This document shows, one piece after another, positions 42,398-50,573 of a DNA stretch of 52,313 nt (positions are counted from its first letter, which is position 1; each line of letters opens with the position of its first letter). A model generated the notes under the pieces. It saw nothing but the letters and a program-made list of their open reading frames with translations, ran no database searches and had not been told where the DNA came from. The stretch is from Streptomyces caniscabiei (lineage in GTDB: Bacteria > Actinomycetota > Actinomycetes > Streptomycetales > Streptomycetaceae), in contig NZ_JABXWI010000035.1 of NCBI RefSeq assembly GCF_014930365.1, forward strand, positions 1 through 52,313, written 5' to 3'. Position numbers and translations under genes: made by a program.

Positions 42398-43972
42398 ATG
42401 CCCAACCCAGCGCCAGACTCACCCATGTGGTACCCCGGAGCGCACCGGGGGGACAAGGAGACCAAGCCGGCGGTCGTCATGGCGGACACCGGCGAGGTCC
42501 TCACCTACGGCGAGCTCGACGACGCCGCCAACAGGATCGCGCGCGTGTTCGGGAGCCGCGGGCTCGCCCCGGGCGACCACGTGGCGATCTGCGCGGAGAA
42601 CCGTGTCGACTACCTGGAGGTGGTGTGGGGCGCGCACTACGCGGGCCTCTACTACACGCTGATCAGCACCCACCTCGCCCCGGACGAGGTGGCGCACATC
42701 GTCAGGGACTGCGAGGCCGGCGCCGTGGTCCTCTCCGCGACGACCGCGGCAGTCCACCTCGATGCGGTACGGGCGGCGGTCCCCGGCGTCGCCGTTCTGA
42801 CCCTCGACGCAACGCCTTACGACGGGGCCGAGGAACTGTCCGTCCTCAAGAGCGGCCAGCCCGCCGAACCGCTCCCGGGCGCGGTCGAGGGCTCCGAGAT
42901 GCTGTACTCCTCCGGTACGACGGGCAGGCCCAAGGGCATCAGGCCGACCTCGGTCGGCGCCCCGCTCGGCACCACGCCCCCGATCCCCGCACCGGCCCTG
43001 TCCATGTTCCAGGTCGACGAGGACACCGTGTACCTCTCCCCGGCCCCGCTCTACCACGCGGCGCCGGCCAGATGGACCCGCAGCGTCACGGCCGTCGGCG
43101 GGACCGTGGTCCTCCTGCGGAAGTTCGACGCCGCCCTGGCCCTGGAGTCGATCGCGAAGCACCATGTCACGCACAGCCAGTGGGTGCCCACCATGTTCAC
43201 CCGTCTGCTCCGGCTGCCCGAGGAGGTACGGCGCGGGTACGACCCGTCCTCCCACCGAATCGCCATTCACGCGGCGGCGCCGTGCCCGCCGCAGGTGAAG
43301 CAGGCCATGATCGACTGGTGGGGGCCGATTCTCGTCGAGTACTACGGGGGTTCCGAAGGGCATGGCATGACCGTGTGCACCACCCCGGAGTGGCTGGAGC
43401 ACCCGGGCGCCGTCGGCCGGGCGGTGGTCGGCCGGGTGCACATCGTCGGCGCGGGCGGAGAGGAACTCGGCCCCGGCCAGGAGGGTGTCGTCTACTTCTC
43501 CGGCGGGCCGCCGTTCGAGTACTACAAGGACCCGGACAAGACCAGGTCGGCACAGCTGCCCGGCGGTCTGGCCACCATGGGCGACATCGGCAGGCTGGAC
43601 GAGGACGGCTACCTCCATCTCACCGACCGGCTCAGCAACATGATCATCAGCGGCGGGGTGAACATCTACCCCCAGGAGATCGAGAGCCTGCTGGCGAGCC
43701 ACCCCGACGTCGAGGACGTCGCGGTGATCGGCGTGCCGGACGAGGAGTTCGGCGAACAGGTCAAGGCCGTCGTCACACGGGTGCCGGGCCCCGACTCCGA
43801 CGAGGCCGTAGCCGCACGGCTCATCGCGTACTGCCGCGACCGCGCGGGGCACGTGAAGTGCCCGCGCTCGGTGGACTTCCGCGCGGAACTGCCCCGGCAC
43901 CCCAACGGCAAGCTCCTGAAGCGCCTGCTGAAGGACGAGTACTGGGCGGGTCAGGCCACCCGACTGGTCTGA
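42398..43972 (+). CDS. Adenylate-forming acyl-CoA ligase 3
   Basis: A 524-residue ANL enzyme. The P-loop YSSGTTGRPKGI is near residue 170, then YYGGSEGHGMT, MGDIG, the hinge DRLSNMIISGGVNIYP, and the catalytic Lys in HPNGKLLKR. It resembles actinobacterial FadD-type ligases for bulky acids. It is the last gene of the SCP2-P450-SDR-ALDH-ligase operon, matching a methyl-to-CoA-ester sequence of steps. Confidence 0.93.
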   Translation: MPNPAPDSPMWYPGAHRGDKETKPAVVMADTGEVLTYGELDDAANRIARVFGSRGLAPGDHVAICAENRVDYLEVVWGAHYAGLYYTLISTHLAPDEVAHIVRDCEAGAVVLSATTAAVHLDAVRAAVPGVAVLTLDATPYDGAEELSVLKSGQPAEPLPGAVEGSEMLYSSGTTGRPKGIRPTSVGAPLGTTPPIPAPALSMFQVDEDTVYLSPAPLYHAAPARWTRSVTAVGGTVVLLRKFDAALALESIAKHHVTHSQWVPTMFTRLLRLPEEVRRGYDPSSHRIAIHAAAPCPPQVKQAMIDWWGPILVEYYGGSEGHGMTVCTTPEWLEHPGAVGRAVVGRVHIVGAGGEELGPGQEGVVYFSGGPPFEYYKDPDKTRSAQLPGGLATMGDIGRLDEDGYLHLTDRLSNMIISGGVNIYPQEIESLLASHPDVEDVAVIGVPDEEFGEQVKAVVTRVPGPDSDEAVAARLIAYCRDRAGHVKCPRSVDFRAELPRHPNGKLLKRLLKDEYWAGQATRLV

Positions 43973-44066
43973 CCCGCGCGCAGCCGTCTTTTACCGAGGG
44001 GCCCACCCGCCGGAGCCTCCTACAGCATGGGCCGGAAGCCGCCTGCGGTCACCTGCATCCATGTTT

Positions 44067-44084
44067 TCTAATCTACCCAAGATT
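44067..44084. promoter_or_regulatory. Island operator, site g
   Basis: TCTAATCTACCCAAGATT contains AATCT-N5-AGATT (44070-44084), the same spacing as the palindrome at site a, plus a TCTAAT half-site. It lies about 30 bp before the GTG of the thiolase-FadB operon. Confidence 0.6.
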
Positions 44085-44115
44085 CAAATCTACTGCCGGG
44101 AAAGGCCCGCCGCCT

Positions 44116-45330
44116 GTGACCACCGAAGCCTTTGTCTACGATGCGATCCGCACGCCGCGAGGCCGCGGCAAGAACACCGGCGCACTGCACGGCACCAAAC
44201 CGGTCTCCCTGGTCGTCGGGCTGATCGACGCCCTGCGCAAGCGCAACCCGACTCTGGACCTCGACCGTCTCAGCGACCTCGTCCTCGGCGTCGTCACGCC
44301 GGTGGGGGACCAGGGCGGCGACATCGCGCGCACCGCCGCCCTCGTGGCCGGACTGCCGGACACCGTGACCGGCGTCCAGCTCAACCGCTTCTGCGGCTCC
44401 GGCCTGGAGGCGGTCAACACCGCGGCGCAGAAGATCCGCTCCGGATGGGACGACCTGTTCCTCGCGGGCGGTGTGGAGTCCATGTCGCGGGTATCGATGG
44501 GCTCGGACGGCGGAGCCCTCGCGGCCGACCCGGCCACCGCCTACGACCTGGGATTCGTGCCGCAGGGCGTCGCCGCCGACCTCCTCGCCACCATGGAGGG
44601 CTTCACCCGCGCGGATCTCGACCGGTACGCGGCGGGCTCGCACGAGCGAGCGGCACGGGCCTGGCAGGAGGGCCGGTTCGCGGGCTCCGTGATCCCGGTG
44701 ACCGACCAGAACGGCCTGGTCGTGCTCGACCGCGACGAACACCTGCGGCCCGAGACCACCGCGGAGAGCCTGGGCCTGCTGCCGCCCGCGTTTGCCAAGG
44801 TGGGCGAGGCCGGCGGATTCGACGCGGTCGCCCTGCAGAAGTACCACCACGTGGAGTCCGTCGACCACCGGCACACGGCCGGCAACTCCTCCGGCGTCGT
44901 GGACGGAGCGGCCCTGCTGCTCCTCGGCTCCGCGCAGGCTGGACACGACCTCGGGCTCACGCCCCGGGCCCGGATCACCGGCGCCGCGACCTCCGGGGCG
45001 GATCCCACGATCATGCTGACCGGCCCGATCCCGGCCACTCGCAGGCTGCTCGCCCGCGCCGGGCTGACGGTCGACGACATCGACCTGTTCGAGATGAACG
45101 AGGCCTTCGCCTCCGCGGTCCTGAAGTACGCGAGGGACCTGGGCGTGCCATTGGAGAAGCTCAACGTCAACGGCGGCGCCATCGCCCTGGGACACCCCCT
45201 CGGCGCGACCGGCGCCATGCTCGTGGGCACCGCCCTCGACGAGTTGGAACGCCGTGGCGCCCGGCGGGCCGTGATCACCCTGTGCGTCGCCGGCGGCATG
45301 GGCGTGGCGACCCTCGTCGAACGCATCTGA
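44116..45330 (+). CDS. Acetyl-CoA C-acyltransferase (FadA-like thiolase)
   Basis: A 404-residue thiolase from a GTG just below site g. The nucleophile Cys93 lies in LNRFCGSGLEAV, with MNEAFAS, GHPLGATG (His) and LCVAGGMG (second Cys region). It is complete and is paired with a FadB-like gene 38 nt downstream, the classic FadA/FadB arrangement. The same frame is open far upstream through the ligase gene, but that extension is a shadow. Confidence 0.94.
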   Translation: MTTEAFVYDAIRTPRGRGKNTGALHGTKPVSLVVGLIDALRKRNPTLDLDRLSDLVLGVVTPVGDQGGDIARTAALVAGLPDTVTGVQLNRFCGSGLEAVNTAAQKIRSGWDDLFLAGGVESMSRVSMGSDGGALAADPATAYDLGFVPQGVAADLLATMEGFTRADLDRYAAGSHERAARAWQEGRFAGSVIPVTDQNGLVVLDRDEHLRPETTAESLGLLPPAFAKVGEAGGFDAVALQKYHHVESVDHRHTAGNSSGVVDGAALLLLGSAQAGHDLGLTPRARITGAATSGADPTIMLTGPIPATRRLLARAGLTVDDIDLFEMNEAFASAVLKYARDLGVPLEKLNVNGGAIALGHPLGATGAMLVGTALDELERRGARRAVITLCVAGGMGVATLVERI

Positions 45331-45368
45331 CGCCGTCCAACACGTCGTAGGGAAGAGGAAGACAAGAA

Positions 45369-47534
45369 ATGAGCGAGCAGGACACCATTCACTGGTCCCG
45401 TGACGAGGACGGCGTCGTCGTACTGACTCTGGACGCCCCGGGCCAGTCGGCCAACACCATGAACGCCGCCTACGTCGCGTCCATGGGCCGGGCCGTCGAC
45501 CGGCTGGAAGCGGAGCGCGACACCATCACCGGAGTCGTGGTCACCTCCGCCAAGAAGACCTTCTTCGCCGGTGGCGACCTGCACGACATCATGGCCGCAC
45601 GCTCCGAGGACGCGCGGTCGGTCCTCGACACCGCCACCCGGGTCAAGGACCAGCTGCGCAGGCTGGAACGGCTGGGCAGGCCCGTGGTCGCCGCCATCAA
45701 CGGCAGCGCCCTCGGCGGCGGCCTCGAGATCGCCCTGGCCTGTCACCACCGGATTGCCGCGGACACCCCGGGCTGCCGGATCGGGCTGCCCGAGGTCACT
45801 CTCGGCCTGCTGCCCGGCGGTGGTGGCATCGTCCGCACGGTCCGCATGCTCGGCGTTCAGGACGCGCTGCTCAAAGTGCTGCTCCAGGGGCAGAAGCACC
45901 GACCGCAGGCGGCAGTGGCCATCGGCCTGGTGGACGAGGTCGTCGACACGGCTGCGGAACTCCTGCCCCGGGCCAAGGCGTGGCTCCGGGCGAACCCGGA
46001 GCCGGTGCAGCCCTGGGACACCAAGGGACACCGCATCCCGGGCGGCACCCCGTCCACCCCCTCCTTCGCCGCCGTCCTGCCCGCCCTCCCCGCGAATCTG
46101 CGCAAGCAGCTCAAGGGCGCACCGGTCCCCGCACCGCGGGCCATCCTGTCGGCGGCGGTCGAGGGCGCGCAGGTGGACTTCGACACCGCGCTGCGTATCG
46201 AGTCGCGCTACTTCGTGGAGCTGGCGACCGGACAGACCGCCAAGAACATGATCCAGGCGTTCTTCTACGACCTCCAGCACATCCAGTCCGGCGGCTCCCG
46301 GCCCGATGGCCACGCGAAGTCGGTCGCACACAAGGTCGGTGTCCTCGGCGCGGGCATGATGGGGGCGGGCATCGCCCACGTCTGCGCCCTGGCCGGACTG
46401 GAGGTCGTCCTCAAAGACGTGTCGGCCGAGGCCGCGGAGAAGGGCAGGGACCATTCGGCAGGGCTCCTTGCCAAGGCGGTACAGCGGGGCCGGATGACCC
46501 AGGCGGACGCCGACACCGTCCTGGCAAGGATCACGGCCACCGCACTCCCCTCGGACCTGACCGGCTGCGACGTCGTGATCGAGGCGGTGTTCGAGAGCCA
46601 GGAACTCAAGCACAAGGTCTTCGCCGAGATCGAGGAGATCGTGGCCCCCGACGCGCTGCTCGGCTCCAACACCTCCACCCTGCCGATCACCGGGCTGGCC
46701 GAAGGTGTCGAACGCCAGGCGGACTTCATCGGGCTGCACTTCTTCTCGCCGGTCGAGCGGATGCCGTTGCTGGAGATCATCCGGGGCGAGCGGACCAGCG
46801 GCGCCACCTTGGCCCGGGCGATCGACCTCGCGGGCCAGATCGGCAAGACTCCGATCGTGGTCAACGACAGCCGGGGATTCTTCACCAGCCGGGTGATCGG
46901 GGCGTTCGTCAACGAGGCCGTGAGCATGGTGGGGGAGGGGCTGCCGCCCGCCTCCATCGAGCAGGCGGGCGCTCAGGCCGGGTATCCCGCGCCGCCTCTG
47001 CAACTGGTGGACGAACTCTCGTTGACCCTCTGGCTCAAGGTCCGGGAGGAGACGATCGAGGCCCTGGAGAAGGAGGGGCGGGACGCGCCCGTCTTCGGCG
47101 CGGACGACGTCGTGCGCCGCATGGTGAGGGACTTCAACCGCGGAGGCAGGACAGCGGGGGCCGGCTTCTACGAATACGCCGAGGGCGGGCGCCTTCGGCT
47201 GTGGCCCGGTCTGGCGGAGCACTTCGGCTCCGGTCGGCACCGGATCTCCTTCGAGGACATGCGGGAAAGGATGCTGTTCGCCGAGGTATTGGAGGCTGTG
47301 CGGTGTTTCGACGAAGGGGTGATCCTCTCCGAAGCGGACGCCAACATCGGGTCTCTTCTGGGCATAGGTTTCCCGGCCTGGACCGGGGGCGTCGTGCAGT
47401 ACGCCAAGGGCTACCCGGGAGGTGTGGCGGGCTTCGTGACGCGTGCCCGTGAACTGGCTGACCGCTACGGTGAGCGCTTCCTCCCGACGCCGTCCCTGGT
47501 CGCAAGGGCCGACGCGTCCGGCGACCGTGCCTGA
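45369..47534 (+). CDS. FadB-like multifunctional enoyl-CoA hydratase/3-hydroxyacyl-CoA dehydrogenase
   Basis: A 721-residue trifunctional-type enzyme. Residues 1-290 form a crotonase domain with FFAGGDL, the first Glu in GGGLEIALACHH and the second Glu in GLPEVTLGLLPGGGG, so hydratase activity is expected. From about 320 there is a Rossmann domain (GVLGAGMMGAGIAH), then HFFSPVERMPLLEII and NDSRGFF of L-3-hydroxyacyl-CoA dehydrogenase, and a C-terminal pair of helical domains. With the upstream thiolase it gives a complete (S)-specific beta-oxidation unit. Confidence 0.95.
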   Translation: MSEQDTIHWSRDEDGVVVLTLDAPGQSANTMNAAYVASMGRAVDRLEAERDTITGVVVTSAKKTFFAGGDLHDIMAARSEDARSVLDTATRVKDQLRRLERLGRPVVAAINGSALGGGLEIALACHHRIAADTPGCRIGLPEVTLGLLPGGGGIVRTVRMLGVQDALLKVLLQGQKHRPQAAVAIGLVDEVVDTAAELLPRAKAWLRANPEPVQPWDTKGHRIPGGTPSTPSFAAVLPALPANLRKQLKGAPVPAPRAILSAAVEGAQVDFDTALRIESRYFVELATGQTAKNMIQAFFYDLQHIQSGGSRPDGHAKSVAHKVGVLGAGMMGAGIAHVCALAGLEVVLKDVSAEAAEKGRDHSAGLLAKAVQRGRMTQADADTVLARITATALPSDLTGCDVVIEAVFESQELKHKVFAEIEEIVAPDALLGSNTSTLPITGLAEGVERQADFIGLHFFSPVERMPLLEIIRGERTSGATLARAIDLAGQIGKTPIVVNDSRGFFTSRVIGAFVNEAVSMVGEGLPPASIEQAGAQAGYPAPPLQLVDELSLTLWLKVREETIEALEKEGRDAPVFGADDVVRRMVRDFNRGGRTAGAGFYEYAEGGRLRLWPGLAEHFGSGRHRISFEDMRERMLFAEVLEAVRCFDEGVILSEADANIGSLLGIGFPAWTGGVVQYAKGYPGGVAGFVTRARELADRYGERFLPTPSLVARADASGDRA

Positions 47535-47571
47535 AACGACAGCGGAACGGTTCGACTTGAGGCTGCCTGAC

Positions 47572-47597
47572 CCGGCCGCCGTCCTGCGGTCGGCCGG
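47572..47597 (+). terminator. Likely intrinsic hairpin after the thiolase-FadB operon
   Basis: CCGGCCG (47572-47578) pairs with CGGCCGG (47591-47597), extended by CCG/CGG around a five-base loop with one bulge, giving a stem of about ten pairs 38 bp after the FadB-like stop. It has no U-run, as is common in actinomycetes. It marks the right end of the island's transcription. Confidence 0.55.
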
Positions 47598-47649
47598 ACC
47601 TACCGGAGCGAGGTCGTGAGCCGCGGCTACGTGCTCGGCGGACAGAGGA

Positions 47650-47835
47650 GGACGGCGATCAGCCGCGGGCGTCGGCGTCGAAGACCGATGCCCGCGGGAG
47701 GCGGCGGAGCGGGGCAGCGGGATCTTCTGCGCGAGCTTGTCGCCCTCGACGTCCAGGTCGGGCAACAGACGGTCCAGCCAGGCGGGGATCCACCAGGACA
47801 GCGCCGCACGCCCCCTCGCGCGAGTACCTCGGTCG
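47650..47835 (-). pseudogene. MMPL/RND transporter C-terminal remnant
   Basis: The minus strand reads RGRAALSWWIPAWLDRLLPD followed by LDVEGDKL, the familiar cytoplasmic end of actinobacterial MMPL proteins after the last membrane helix. No membrane-helix coding sequence precedes it. It is a 3' scrap of a large transporter gene. Confidence 0.55.
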
Positions 47836-47989
47836 GGACCGCGAAACGTTCGGTTCTGTCACGTATTCGGTGGTAGCGAAGGGGGACGGTCGTCGTTGCC
47901 ATCGTGTGCGCGATGTCAATGAGCTTGTGGGCGCGGTGTTTTCGGGCCTATCGGCCCTCGTAGTCGAGGGCGTGACGGACGAGTGTGAG

Positions 47990-48470
47990 GTGTCGATCTC
48001 AGAGAAGCCTCGCGGCTCAGCGCCTCCACCTCTGCCAGGGTTGTTGTCGACATGATGACGCGAGCCAACTCCTTGCGGTTCAACGCCTCGTCCAAGTCGA
48101 CCTGGTGGACCGTCGGGCTCTCGCTGGTGAGGGGGATGGGGAGTCCGGCATCTCGGACTTCGCACGTGCCGCGTACGACTCGGGCGGCTGCCGCGAGCAT
48201 GCCTGTTGCCTCTGAGGGGTGCCATTCCAGGACTGAGCTGATCGGTTCCGCGTCCTCGGCAGTGAAGGCGTGGACGAGTGGGCTCTTCAGCGTCGGTTCG
48301 TCGCCTCGGGCCAACACGTCGCCGCCGACGTCCAGGACATCGATTGAGGTCGGCCGCAAGTAGGCGACCAGTTCTTAGAGTTGGCGCGTGACGCCCTCGG
48401 CTCTTCCCCGGGTCGATCAGGGCGAAGGTGCGGGGGAGTTCTGCCGCTAGGACCTGTTCTGACCTCCTCC
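47990..48470 (-). pseudogene. DUF1152-like gene remnant (disrupted)
   Basis: The minus strand reads VLDVGGDVLARGDEPTLKSP, LVHAFTAEDAEPISSVL, and later VHQVDLDEALNRKELARVI. These resemble DUF1152 proteins, which are of unknown function. In the same frame a TAA interrupts the sequence before ELVAYLRPTSID, and a plausible N-terminal stretch (TFALIDPGKSRG) lies in another frame. Both ends look truncated. The family call is from memory of the LDVGGD motif, so it is moderate. Confidence 0.45.
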
Positions 48471-48633
48471 CTCCTCGTGTCCGACGGGTACCAGGTGACG
48501 GGCCACTCCGGCGACAATTCACCGGCACCGCCTGGACGTTCACCTCGAACCTCCCGACCTCCGGGGGACCGGCAACAACGACGTCATCGCCTTGCTGAAG
48601 GTGACGTTTAGGTCCGACAAGTCCTAGGCCTGG

Positions 48634-48970
48634 CTACGGCGGGTTCTTCCGGGCTCTGGCACAGAGTGCGCCACGGACACAGGAGGAGTCATGTAGGCAG
48701 CTCGGGGTGTAGGCGTACTGCGCGGAGATGCGCGCGAGGGCGCGGCCGCACGCCGTGCCGGGCGGTGCGGTGACCCAGGGGCGGTCGGCGAGTTCCCTGA
48801 CCGAGCGGGGCGTCGGTGACCAGTCGGCCGGGGTGACCACGCGGTACGCGTCGTCGGCGACCGGCGCGGACGCCAGGTCGCGCCACTGCTCGTGCGGATC
48901 GGGATCGTCGCCGGCGTACTCGACGACCAGGCTGAGGCCCGCCGTGAACTCGCCGAGCTGACCGGCCGTT
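48634..48970 (-). pseudogene. LysR-type regulator substrate-binding-domain fragment
   Basis: The minus strand reads GLSLVVEY, AYRVVTPADW, then RELADRPWVTAPPGTACGRA, a stretch typical of the effector domain of LysR regulators. The helix-turn-helix N-terminus is absent and the C-terminus changes to unrelated sequence. It is a relic of a regulator gene. Confidence 0.55.
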
Positions 48971-49004
48971 CGACCGGGCCGGTGACAACCTGACCGGCAA
49001 GCCG

Positions 49005-49240
49005 GTCAGCCGCCCCAGGACGCCTGTGGCTTCGTCGTGCTGCCCCGGCGCTGGGGCGTCGAGGTCGCTCGCGTGGATGATGCACGCACAACGCCATGCC
49101 CGGGACTACGAACGGCTCATCCAGTACTGAGACCCTGGTCGTCTGGGCCGTCATCACCCTCATGGCCAGGCGTCTCGCACGGAAGGGGGCCACCCCCAGC
49201 TGGCCAAGGAAACCCTCATCGGCCACGAGCGCCTGGCAGG
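49005..49240 (+). mobile_element. IS5-family transposase C-terminal fragment (two frameshifts)
   Basis: Three frames in turn read GFVVLPRRWGVE, SLAWMMHAQRHARDYERLIQ, and LVVWAVITLMARRLARKG. Joined, they reproduce the conserved C-terminus of actinobacterial IS5-family DDE transposases, including the catalytic-Glu region (PRRWxxE). Two frameshifts and the missing N-terminus show it is dead. It lies on the right shoulder of the island, as the IS701 scrap does on the left. Confidence 0.7.
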
Positions 49241-49296
49241 CGTGGTCACCGTTCCCCGGTCAAGCGGATCCCCGCAGCCCGTGCTCCATCTGCTCT

Positions 49297-50094
49297 CTAG
49301 GCGGAGGCGGCAGCCACGAAGAACGGAATGGCGATGAGGAAGCGGTCGGCCTCGGCGCGTCGGTGCTGTTCGGCAAGCCACTCATCGGCCTGGTCACGGC
49401 CGACGGCACCGCTCATGCAGGCAGACTCGGCGAGCCCGGTGAGCAGCGACAGCATCGCGGGATCGGTGAACACGCTGGTGTGCACCTCGACGGTGACGTC
49501 GTTGAAGCCGCCGTCCAGGAGCAGGTTGCGGTACTGGCGGGCGGCGCGGGGCGTGCCCAGGAGGTCGGCGCGGGCGTGCACGATCGTGCGGGTGAGCGCG
49601 GCATCATCAGAGTCGACCATGATGGCGTCCCAGTCCTGCCCGACCAGGACGATCCTGCCGCCCGGGCAGAGGACGCGCCGCGCTTCCGCCACCGCGCGCC
49701 ATGGCTCCTGAAGTGCGTGGAAGACCTTGTCGGCACGGTAGCCGCGCACACTTCCGTCGGCGAACGGCAGGTCCTCCGCCCCCGCCTCCCGGAACTCGGC
49801 CGCCGGCCACCGTTTCCGGGCCGCGGACAGCATCCACGGATCGGGATCCACGCCCACCGCGTTAACGCCACGCTCGGCCAGCTCGGCGACGGCCCGCCCG
49901 GCACCGCAGCCGACGTCCACGACGGACGAGCCCGGGACAAGAGACAGCAGCTCGTAGGAGCGGGCCCGCAGCAGGCTGGCGCTCGGCATCTGGTCCATCG
50001 CGTCGAGGAGGGCCAGCATGGCCTCGGTGCCGCGGTGCTTTTCCGCGAAAGGAGTCGTCACAGCCGTGGCCACCTGCCTTTCCTTGTCAGTCAT
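49297..50094 (-). CDS. Class I SAM-dependent methyltransferase
   Basis: A 265-residue Rossmann-fold methyltransferase with the SAM motif VVDVGCGAGRAV (residues 58-69), the acidic GVDPDPWML, then GAEDLPFADGSVRGYRAD and RVLCPGGRIVLVGQDWD. It resembles UbiE/type-11 small-molecule methyltransferases. The acceptor is unknown. Its first seven residues (MTDKERQ) and upstream sequence are the direct-repeat copy shared with the flavoprotein at 1-518, so its start region was duplicated or exchanged. Confidence 0.9.
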   Translation of the reverse strand: MTDKERQVATAVTTPFAEKHRGTEAMLALLDAMDQMPSASLLRARSYELLSLVPGSSVVDVGCGAGRAVAELAERGVNAVGVDPDPWMLSAARKRWPAAEFREAGAEDLPFADGSVRGYRADKVFHALQEPWRAVAEARRVLCPGGRIVLVGQDWDAIMVDSDDAALTRTIVHARADLLGTPRAARQYRNLLLDGGFNDVTVEVHTSVFTDPAMLSLLTGLAESACMSGAVGRDQADEWLAEQHRRAEADRFLIAIPFFVAAASA

Positions 50095-50228
50095 GGTTCG
50101 GTCAACCCTTCGAGTTCTGGGTGGTTGGAGGGGGTCAGCTGTTCAGGAAGCCCAGGATGTGGTCGGCGACCGCCTTGGGCTGTTCGAGGTTCGGGAAGTG
50201 CCCTGTGCCGGGTATGACGATGCGTTCG
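50074..50228. repeat. Direct repeat, copy B
   Basis: This copy aligns with 498-655 over about 157 columns in the same orientation, with about a dozen differences. It covers the methyltransferase start, the gap upstream and the 3' end of a hydrolase relic whose TGA stop is intact here. Confidence 0.9.
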
Positions 50229-50305
50229 AAGCCGTTCGTGAAGAGGTCGTCCATGCCGTTGCTCACCTCCACGGAAAAGCAGTTGTCGTCGGCCCCGGGG
50301 TGAGC
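50135..50305 (-). pseudogene. Alpha/beta-hydrolase C-terminal remnant
   Basis: An open frame of 57 codons reads GADDNCFSVEVSNGMDDLF, then IVIPGTGHFPNLEQPK and ADHILGFLNS, with the His-containing C-terminus of an alpha/beta hydrolase. A stop codon lies immediately upstream at 50306 and the catalytic Ser/Asp half is missing. Just beyond is a copy of the promoter element found before the SDR gene at 51402. This implies that an ancestral promoter-SDR-hydrolase unit lost its middle. Confidence 0.7.
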
Positions 50306-50320
50306 TCAGGACGGTTGTGT

Positions 50321-50339
50321 ACTGAACGGTAAGGAACCT
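50321..50339. repeat. Inverted copy of the SDR promoter/operator element
   Basis: ACTGAACGGTAAGGAACCT is the exact reverse complement of 51251-51269. Similarity extends into the flank (TTGTG side and onward to GAGCT). The two copies flank the TetR gene in opposite orientation. Confidence 0.85.
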
Positions 50340-50573
50340 GGGGTCGCCTGTGCCGGTTGTGGTCCCGGTTGCACGGGGGCGTCCGCCACGTGGGTGAGCG
50401 GGACGTCAGGCTTACGCTCGCGCAGGAGGGCGACCATCGGACCGGTCGCCGATCGTCGATGCCCGGCGGGAGTCCGTACCGCTGCCCGCATCCGCGGGGA
50501 TGACACCCAAGCTCTACGAGGGCACCGCGGCGGAGCACTGGCACGAATTCCGGCGAGGCCGGCCGTGCCCTTG

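Noticed and set aside
42427..44115. Upstream extension of the thiolase frame across the ligase gene (967 codons in total)
   Set aside because: Only the part from the GTG at 44116 matches a thiolase; the rest is the shadow of acyl-CoA ligase 3.
44541..47765. A 1074-codon open frame on the minus strand opposite the thiolase-FadB genes
   Set aside because: It is antisense to two clear catabolic genes, is rich in Arg/Gly/Pro/His without any family motif, and exists because third-position GC suppresses stops in high-GC DNA.
50346..50573. Possible small gene between the hydrolase relic and the TetR gene
   Set aside because: Short frames exist (for example one with a PMVALLRERKPDVPLTHV segment), but none has a start, ribosome site or assignable family; probably more debris.
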